NCBI GenBank assembly: GCA_038056915.1
Contig: JBBUEO010000042.1
Coordinates: 1-7,856, forward strand
DNA length: 7,856 nucleotides
Reading direction: 5' to 3'
DNA from: JBBUEO01 sp038056915
GTDB lineage: Bacteria; Patescibacteriota; UBA1384; UBA12157; JAENIV01
Position numbers and translations under genes: made by a program. Below the pieces are notes generated by a model. That model searched no databases, was not told where the DNA came from, and saw only the letters and a list, made by a program, of their open reading frames with translations. Positions 1 to 4,696 of the stretch are shown piece after piece (position 1 is the first letter of the stretch; every line of letters starts with the position of its first letter).

Positions 1-89
1 CTCGGCCGTCTTGTCTCCTGGACTCGGCCAAGCATAGACTCGCCGCGGTTCGATCGTCCCCAATGAGAATCCATCATCCCTATCATCAC
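1..89. other. GC-rich stretch of unknown identity, cut by window edge
   Basis: This stretch is clearly richer in G+C than the AT-rich genes that follow. It holds three near copies of CTCGGCC (1-7, 23-29 and, as CTCGCC, 39-44), and GGCCG at 4-8 can pair with CGGCC at 25-29. One + frame is open from the edge to a TGA at 64-66, and that stop lies a short way before a terminator, so it could be the tail of a coding gene. The codons are unlike those of the neighbours, so the 3' end of a structured RNA is equally possible. I recognise neither a protein nor an RNA family here. Confidence 0.3.
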
Positions 90-131
90 AGCCGCCCCGG
101 CAATCGTTGGGGCGGCTCTTGCTTTTCTTTT
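90..131 (+). terminator. Rho-independent terminator of the upstream transcript
   Basis: A perfect 9-bp GC-rich stem (AGCCGCCCC at 90-98 with GGGGCGGCT at 109-117) encloses a 10-nt loop and is followed by a T-rich tail (118-131). It ends whatever is transcribed from the left edge and insulates the peroxiredoxin promoter that begins a few bases later. Confidence 0.8.
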
Positions 132-133
132 GC

Positions 134-164
134 TCTGGACATTGCCAAAAAGACTTGTTAATAT
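134..164 (+). promoter_or_regulatory. Sigma-70-type promoter of the peroxiredoxin/half-ferritin unit
   Basis: The -35 box is TGGACA (136-141, five of six matches to TTGACA). A 17-nt spacer leads to an extended -10, TGT-TAATAT (TG at 156-157, hexamer 159-164). Transcription would start near 171, giving a leader of about 40 nt. The same layout, with TCTGGAC followed 21 nt later (start to start) by TTGYTAAWAT, recurs before the lytic transglycosylase at 1119-1149. Confidence 0.6.
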
Positions 165-211
165 TACCATTGAGAAAGAAAGGTCTAAAATAATTATCTT
201 AGAAAGGAACA

Positions 212-778
212 ATGATGCTCAAAATTAATCAAAAAGTACCCGATTTTGAATTAGCGGTATTTCACAAAAATAGTTTCAAAAAAATCAAGCTTTCTCAATA
301 CAAAAATAAATGGCTGATTATTATTTTCTATCCGGGCGATTTTACCTTTGTTTGCCCGACGGAATTAAGGGAAACCGCTGAGCTCTATAAAGATTTTCAA
401 AAAAATGGCGCCGAAGTCTTAAGCATTAGTACCGATTCGGTTTATTCCCATAAAGCCTGGCACGATCGTTCTCCCTCAATCAGCCAAATCGAATACCCGA
501 TGGCGGCTGATCAAACCGGCGAGTTTTCGCGGGCATTTGGGGTTTATATCGAAGAAGAAGGCGTTTGTCAAAGAGCGACTTTTATTATTGATCCTTCGGG
601 ACTGGTTAAGGCGATGGATATTCATGATAATGATATTGGTAGAAATATTAATGAAGTCTATCGAAAATTTGAATCAGCAAAATATGTTCATGACCACCAA
701 GGCGAGGTAAGTCCAGCTAGCTGGCAGCCGGGTAAAAAAACCATCAAACCGGGAATTAAATTAGTTGGCAAAATATAG
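212..778 (+). CDS. AhpC/Prx1-type peroxiredoxin lacking the usual C-terminal resolving Cys
   Basis: Thiol peroxidase of the AhpC/2-Cys peroxiredoxin family that reduces hydrogen peroxide and organic peroxides in the cytoplasm. At 188 residues it is the normal family length. The peroxidatic site is FTFVCPTE with Cys48 and Thr45, and the conserved catalytic Arg is Arg121 in QRATFIIDP. The C-terminus has the family form ending LVGKI, but the resolving position, normally EVCPA, reads EVSPA (Ser167). The only other cysteine is Cys119, two residues before the catalytic Arg. The enzyme therefore probably works as a 1-Cys type or uses Cys119 or an outside thiol; this is inference. Two ATGs stand in tandem (212, 215); AAGGA at 204-208 is better spaced for the second. 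It is followed 49 nt later by a half-ferritin gene, probably in one transcript. No AhpF/thioredoxin reductase partner is visible. Confidence 0.95.
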   Translation: MMLKINQKVPDFELAVFHKNSFKKIKLSQYKNKWLIIIFYPGDFTFVCPTELRETAELYKDFQKNGAEVLSISTDSVYSHKAWHDRSPSISQIEYPMAADQTGEFSRAFGVYIEEEGVCQRATFIIDPSGLVKAMDIHDNDIGRNINEVYRKFESAKYVHDHQGEVSPASWQPGKKTIKPGIKLVGKI

Positions 779-827
779 TCGTAAGAAAAGTTGATAGTAA
801 TAAAATTAAATTAACAAAGGAGCCAAA

Positions 828-1103
828 ATGATGTCGCAAATTCCTTTGAACTTGGGTAAAGTCAAAAAGGAAGATTTGGACAATGAGATTTTAAGGGTTG
901 GCATGATCGCTGAGCTTGATGCGGTTAATTTATACGAACAAATGGCGGAGATGACCGCAAGCGTAAAAATCAAAAAGGTCCTCTTAGAAATCGCTCGCGA
1001 GGAGAAAACCCACATTGGCGAATTTGAGGCACTCTTGCTTTCCCGCGACAAAGAGCAAATTCAGGAATTAGCCAAAGGTAAAAAGGAAGTTGAAGAAATC
1101 TGA
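828..1103 (+). CDS. Two-helix ferritin-like protein (encapsulated-ferritin type), stand-alone
   Basis: Small iron-handling protein of the ferritin-like superfamily, 91 residues, enough for only two of the four helices of a normal ferritin. Helix 1 carries Glu29 in IAELDAVNLYEQ with Tyr36, and helix 2 carries Glu58, Glu59 and His62 in REEKTHIGEF. These line up with the Glu32/Tyr39 and Glu62-x-x-His65 positions of Rhodospirillum rubrum EncFtn at a constant offset of three. From memory it is even closer to the ferritin-like domain fused before the encapsulin shell in Pyrococcus furiosus. Metal binding would need pairing of two subunits, as in EncFtn. No encapsulin shell gene and no clear encapsulin-targeting tail are present. 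AAAGGAG at 816-822 is a strong Shine-Dalgarno; ATG at 828 and 831 are both possible. It probably shares the peroxiredoxin promoter. Generic annotations would be 'rubrerythrin' or 'ferritin family protein'. Confidence 0.88.
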   Translation: MMSQIPLNLGKVKKEDLDNEILRVGMIAELDAVNLYEQMAEMTASVKIKKVLLEIAREEKTHIGEFEALLLSRDKEQIQELAKGKKEVEEI

Positions 1104-1118
1104 CAAATATTAATAATT

Positions 1119-1149
1119 TCTGGACTATTAAAGAGAAAATTGCTAAAAT
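1119..1149 (+). promoter_or_regulatory. Promoter abutting the lytic transglycosylase start (probably leaderless)
   Basis: TCTGGAC (1119-1125) gives a -35 of TGGACT at 1121-1126. After a 17-nt spacer comes an extended -10, TGC-TAAAAT (hexamer 1144-1149). The usual start point, about 7 nt downstream of the -10, falls on or next to the ATG at 1156, and no Shine-Dalgarno lies in front of that ATG. Spacing and sequence closely copy the promoter at 134-164. Confidence 0.55.
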
Positions 1150-1155
1150 AGATTT

Positions 1156-1730
1156 ATGAGAAGAATCGTAACATTTATTATTGTTGCTTCGGTGACAGTA
1201 GGACTCTTGTTAGTTTTTTATTTTTTCTTTCCTCAGGTTTGGGGGGAACTTTTATATCCTTTAGATTATCGGGATTCGATTAAGAAATATTCCGACGAGC
1301 GGGGTTTACGTCCCAATCTGGTGGCGGCAGTGATTTATACTGAAAGCCGTTTTAATGCCAATTCAACCTCCGGCGCCGGGGCGATGGGTTTAATGCAGGT
1401 TATGCCAGCCACCGGCCAATCGATTGCTCAAGAAATCGGTGAGCCGATGGGCAGCCTGCATGATCCGGAGACCTCGATTAAATACGGAACATGGTATCTT
1501 AAAGGTCTCATTGATAAATATAATGGCGATTTGAATTTGGCTTTAGCGGCTTACAATGCCGGCGTGCCGCGAGTTGACCGTTATAAAGATACTGGCGCGG
1601 CTTTGCCGTATGAGACAACCTTTTTTGTCCAGAAAGTAAGAGGTGCCGAAAACGCTTATGATAAAATCCACGATGCTTGGTATTCAGAAGTTTCTTCGGA
1701 AAAACGAAATCCGGTGGCAATTGGTTTCTC
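1156..1730 (+). CDS. Membrane-anchored lytic transglycosylase (GH23/Slt family), 3' end in gap
   Basis: Peptidoglycan lytic transglycosylase that cleaves the MurNAc-GlcNAc bond with formation of 1,6-anhydro-MurNAc, acting outside the cytoplasmic membrane. Residues 4-25 form one hydrophobic segment after MRR, a membrane anchor or uncleaved signal. The GH23 domain spans about 36-175: catalytic Glu63 in IYTESRFN, then GAMGLMQVMP (75-84), the DPETSIKYGTWYL region (103-115) and AAYNAG (131-136). No binding module such as LysM is visible. After 191 codons the frame enters the N gap with no stop, so a short C-terminal tail is missing; the catalytic domain looks complete. The start lacks a Shine-Dalgarno and sits right under a promoter, which suggests a leaderless message. 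The following contig carries alaS in another frame, so reading through the gap as one protein would be wrong. Confidence 0.93.
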
Positions 1731-1830
1731 NNNNNNNNNNNNNNNNNNNNNNNNNNNNNNNNNNNNNNNNNNNNNNNNNNNNNNNNNNNNNNNNNNNNNN
1801 NNNNNNNNNNNNNNNNNNNNNNNNNNNNNN
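1731..1830. other. Assembly gap, 100 N placeholder
   Basis: Exactly 100 N, the conventional filler for a gap of unknown size. If contig order is right, the true gap must hold the end of the transglycosylase and about 85 N-terminal codons of alaS, so it should be at least about 250-300 bp. Confidence 0.97.
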
Positions 1831-3262
1831 ATACTCACCTGACTTTTTTTGAAATGCTGGGAAATTTTAGCTTTGGCGGATATGGAAAAAAAGAGGCAAT
1901 AAAGTACGCCTGGGAATTTTTGACCAGTGAACTCGGGATTAAATCCCAGCGTATCAGTTTTACGATATTTAGCGGTGATAAAGATGCGTTACGAGATGAT
2001 GAATCAGCTGAAGCTCTAGAAGAAATAGGGCTTAAATATCAAGAAGGTGGTCGTGCTGATAATTTCTGGGGACCGGTGGGTAATGAAGGACCATGCGGAA
2101 GATCAATCGAAATTTATGTAGATGATGTTGAGATTTGGACATTAGTTTTTAATGAATATTACTACGAAGATGGCAAATATGAGCCATTAAAAACAAAGGG
2201 CGTCGATACCGGTATGGGTCTAGAGCGGATGCTGGTAGTTTTAAATGGGCTAAAAGATGTTTATCAGACAGATGTTTTTGAGCCGCTAATTAAAAAAATT
2301 GAAGAGATTTCTGGCCAAAAATATCAGGATTTTCCCAAAGAATTTCGAATTATTGCCGATCATATTAAAGCAGTGGTTTTTGCAATCGAAGACCGCATTG
2401 TACCATCAAATAAAGATCGGGGATACACGGTGCGAAGATTAATTCGAAAAGGAATAACCCAATTTTATAAAATGAAATGTTCCCTTAATCAAGATTTAAT
2501 CATTCCGTTGACCGAGAAAATTTTTGAAGTTTATCCGGAAATAAATTTTGAGAAAAATAATATAATTCCTGAATTAATAAAAGAATCAGGTCAATTTTTT
2601 TCTGTGTTAAATTTGAGTGAAAAACAAATAAAAAGCAAGTCCTATATTACTGGTAAAGATTTATTTAATTTGCATCAGTCATTCGCGACACCGCCAGAAA
2701 TTAGTACTATTATTGCTGAAGTAAATAAGGTAAAGATTACGCCAAATGCTTTAGATGAATATCAAGAACAATTTGATAGACATCGCGAAATCTCACGGGC
2801 TGGTGTTTCTGGTTTTAAAGGCGGGCTGGTGGGGGAGTCGGAAATTACTACCCGGATGCATACGGCGACGCATTTATTATTGAAAGCTCTTCAAATCGTC
2901 TTGGGTCCGGAGGTTCATCAACGGGGCTCAAATATTAATCCCGAGCGGATTCGTTTTGATTTTTCTTATCCAAAACCTTTAGCCGATGATGAAATTAAAA
3001 AAGTCGAAGAAATTGTTAATCAAAAAATTACCGAAAATCTGCCGGTTGAAAAAAAAGAAGTTACTTTGGAAGAGGCAAAAAAACTCGGCGCTGAAGCTCA
3101 ATTTGTCGAAAAATATACCAAATACGATAAATTAACTTTATATAGTATAGGTGATCCCTCGACAAGCTCGGGACAAGCTTTTTCCCACGAACTCTGCGGC
3201 GGGCCCCATGTTCAAAAAACCGGCGAAATTGGTAAATTCAAAATTATCAAAGAAGAATCCTC
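1831..3262 (+). CDS. alaS: Alanyl-tRNA synthetase, compact form, both ends lost in gaps
   Basis: Charges tRNA-Ala with alanine and clears mischarged Ser/Gly-tRNA. About 477 residues are visible. The class II core starts at TFFEMLGNFSFG, so about 85 N-terminal residues with the start of the catalytic domain are missing. NFWGPVGNEGPCG follows, then motif 3 GVDTGMGLER (2199-2228) and the helical tRNA-binding part from IIADHIKAVVFAIEDRIVPSNKDRGYTVRR on. The editing domain has zinc ligands HTATH (2859-2873) and CGGPH (3195-3209). Between SGFKGG and the HTATH helix the usual beta-barrel segment of about 90 residues is absent, a form I recall from CPR bacteria. Eight extra residues, PSTSSGQA, precede the CGGPH loop and look repeat-derived. 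The usual Asn of EIWN is Thr (ACA, 2139-2141). Only about 15 more codons would be needed after KIIKEES if the C-Ala domain is absent, as in short forms. Confidence 0.95.
3156..3179 (+). repeat. 24-bp in-frame repeat-like insert inside alaS
   Basis: This segment adds exactly eight codons (PSTSSGQA) between IGD and FSHELCGG, where E. coli AlaRS runs straight from MGD to FSTELCGG. It contains the 8-mer GACAAGCT twice (3161-3168 and 3172-3179), with TCCC (3155-3158) and GGGA (3170-3173) able to pair weakly. I recall the same peptide, and its other-frame reading RQARDKL, scattered through unrelated predicted proteins of uncultured bacteria, which would make it a dispersed element like the Rickettsia palindromic elements. 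The insertion is visible; the repeat family assignment is from memory. Confidence 0.6.
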
Positions 3263-3362
3263 NNNNNNNNNNNNNNNNNNNNNNNNNNNNNNNNNNNNNN
3301 NNNNNNNNNNNNNNNNNNNNNNNNNNNNNNNNNNNNNNNNNNNNNNNNNNNNNNNNNNNNNN
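3263..3362. other. Assembly gap, 100 N placeholder
   Basis: Exactly 100 N. It hides the 3' end of alaS and the -35 region of the promoter at 3366-3374. A compact AlaRS without a C-Ala domain would fit in a gap of this size; a full-length one would not. Confidence 0.97.
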
Positions 3363-3365
3363 TTA

Positions 3366-3374
3366 TGTTATACT
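3366..3374 (+). promoter_or_regulatory. Extended -10 promoter element of the downstream operon
   Basis: TG at 3366-3367, one base, then TATACT (3369-3374) make a good extended -10. The -35 would fall in the N gap. Transcription would start near 3381, about 60 nt before the chosen start of the ATPase gene. It is the third TGN-hexamer promoter in the window. Confidence 0.5.
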
Positions 3375-3426
3375 AAAAAAAAGGACGTTTTGCCCCATTT
3401 TTGGATATTTGAAAATTTAATTGATC

Positions 3427-3432
3427 AAGGAG
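3427..3432 (+). promoter_or_regulatory. Shine-Dalgarno that selects the TTG start at 3439
   Basis: AAGGAG sits 6 nt before an in-frame TTG at 3439-3441, an ideal distance. The longer frame could begin at TTG 3421, but that codon has no ribosome-binding site and lies upstream of this one, so the shorter start is preferred. Confidence 0.65.
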
Positions 3433-3438
3433 TGGGTT

Positions 3439-4695
3439 TTGGGCATCTTTGACTTTTTGCAAACGAAAAAAATCGAAAACCGCTATTGTTTGGCCTTAGA
3501 TATTGGTACTGAATTCGCCAAATGTCTGATTTTTAAAGTCGAAGAAGATAAGGCCGTCGTTGTCGGCTACGGCCGGCAAAGACAAAAACTTTCCGATATG
3601 CAGGGAGGAGCCGTCACCGATATCTCGGGAGTAGTCAAAAATTGCCGCAAAGCAATTGAACGGGCAGCAACTCAAGCCCAAATTATGCCCGAACAAGTGA
3701 TTATGGGAATCGCCGGCGAGCTGGTAAAGGGTAACACCACCACCATTAAATACACCCGTCCAAATCCCAAGGCCGGCATTAGTTTAGAAGAACTTAAAAA
3801 TATTATTTCCTCAATTCAACGGCGGTCGTTTGACCGCGCCCGGCAAATCTTGGCCTGGGAAACTGGACACTCGGAAGTTGATGTCAAACTTGTTAATGCC
3901 GCGATTGTTGATGTCAAAATTGACGGCTATAAAGTTACTAATCCCTTAGGTTTTCAAGGTCGAGAACTCCAAGTGGGAGTTTTTAATGCTTTTGCCCCGA
4001 TTGTCCATTTAGGGGCATTGCAGACGATCGCTATAGAATTGGATTTGGATTTACTTTCAGTGGTGGCTGACCCTTATGCTTTAGCGCGGTCTGTCGGACC
4101 GAAAGAGTCCTCAGAATTTTCGGCGATTTTTATTGACATCGGCGGCGGCACCTCTGACATTGCCGTGGTAAGAAATGGCGGGGTTGAAGGGACAAAAATG
4201 TTTGCTTTGGGAGGACGATCTTTTACCAAACGGATCGCCCAAGTTTTTGGGTCGTCTTTTGAAGAGGCTGAAGAGTTAAAGATCAAATACTCAAAAGGGG
4301 AGCTTTCGGGAGATGATTTTAAATTTGTCAAAAATGCTCTCGGGGCTGATTGCCAGGTTTGGTTATCGGGTGTAGAATTAACTTTGGAAGAATTTTCTGC
4401 CTTAGAATTGCTGCCTTCAAGAATTTTAATCTGTGGCGGCGGAGCCCTTTTACCGGATATTGAAGAAATTTTAAAAAAAGCCGACTGGTCGCCTAATTTA
4501 CCATTCGCCAGAAGGCCAAGCGTCCATTTTATAAAACCCTCGGATGTGGAAAATATTATTGACGAGACTAAAGAGCTTAATCAACCTTGGGATATTACTC
4601 CTATGAGTTTAGCCAATTTAGCCATTGATTTGGTTGGGGAGGAAAAAATCACCGATAATATCTTAAATCGAATTGTCAAAGGATTAAGAGAATAA
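3439..4695 (+). CDS. FtsA/PilM-like actin-fold ATPase
   Basis: Actin-fold ATPase of the FtsA/PilM (SHS2-containing) group, 418 residues from TTG 3439. Visible motifs (numbered from this start): phosphate-1 LALDIGTEFAKC at about 18-29; FtsA-like MGIAGELVKG (89-98) followed by the inserted 1C/SHS2 region to about 185; PLGFQGRELQV (169-179); phosphate-2 FIDIGGGTSDIAVV (231-244); GGRSFTKRIA (258-267); and adenosine motif LICGGGALLP (330-339). FtsA ties FtsZ to the membrane, while PilM sits under the type IV pilus inner-membrane complex. No amphipathic C-terminal helix like that of FtsA is evident, and no ftsZ, pilN or pilO follows. Instead, 1 nt after its stop, a one-TM protein with a baseplate J-like domain begins, which is its likely membrane partner. 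Databases may call it either FtsA or PilM; I leave the symbol open. Confidence 0.85.
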   Translation: MGIFDFLQTKKIENRYCLALDIGTEFAKCLIFKVEEDKAVVVGYGRQRQKLSDMQGGAVTDISGVVKNCRKAIERAATQAQIMPEQVIMGIAGELVKGNTTTIKYTRPNPKAGISLEELKNIISSIQRRSFDRARQILAWETGHSEVDVKLVNAAIVDVKIDGYKVTNPLGFQGRELQVGVFNAFAPIVHLGALQTIAIELDLDLLSVVADPYALARSVGPKESSEFSAIFIDIGGGTSDIAVVRNGGVEGTKMFALGGRSFTKRIAQVFGSSFEEAEELKIKYSKGELSGDDFKFVKNALGADCQVWLSGVELTLEEFSALELLPSRILICGGGALLPDIEEILKKADWSPNLPFARRPSVHFIKPSDVENIIDETKELNQPWDITPMSLANLAIDLVGEEKITDNILNRIVKGLRE

Positions 4696-4696
4696 A

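Noticed and set aside
38..73. tRNA or tmRNA 3' end suggested by GGTTCGATC followed by CCA
   Set aside because: The bases on either side of the TTCGATC loop (CGCGG and GTCCC) do not form a T stem, and the putative acceptor strand has no visible partner.
1071..1103. Encapsulin-targeting peptide at the end of the half-ferritin
   Set aside because: The tail is Lys/Glu-rich and ends VEEI, with no match to the hydrophobic Leu/Gly/Ser-type targeting motif.
3421..3438. TTG 3421 as the start of the ATPase gene
   Set aside because: It has no ribosome-binding site, while TTG 3439 has AAGGAG at ideal spacing; the extra six residues are not recognisable family sequence.
1677..3452. One long protein running across both N gaps
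   Set aside because: It arises only because N codons contain no stops. The left part is another frame of the transglycosylase, the middle is alaS, and the right end lies before the ATPase gene.
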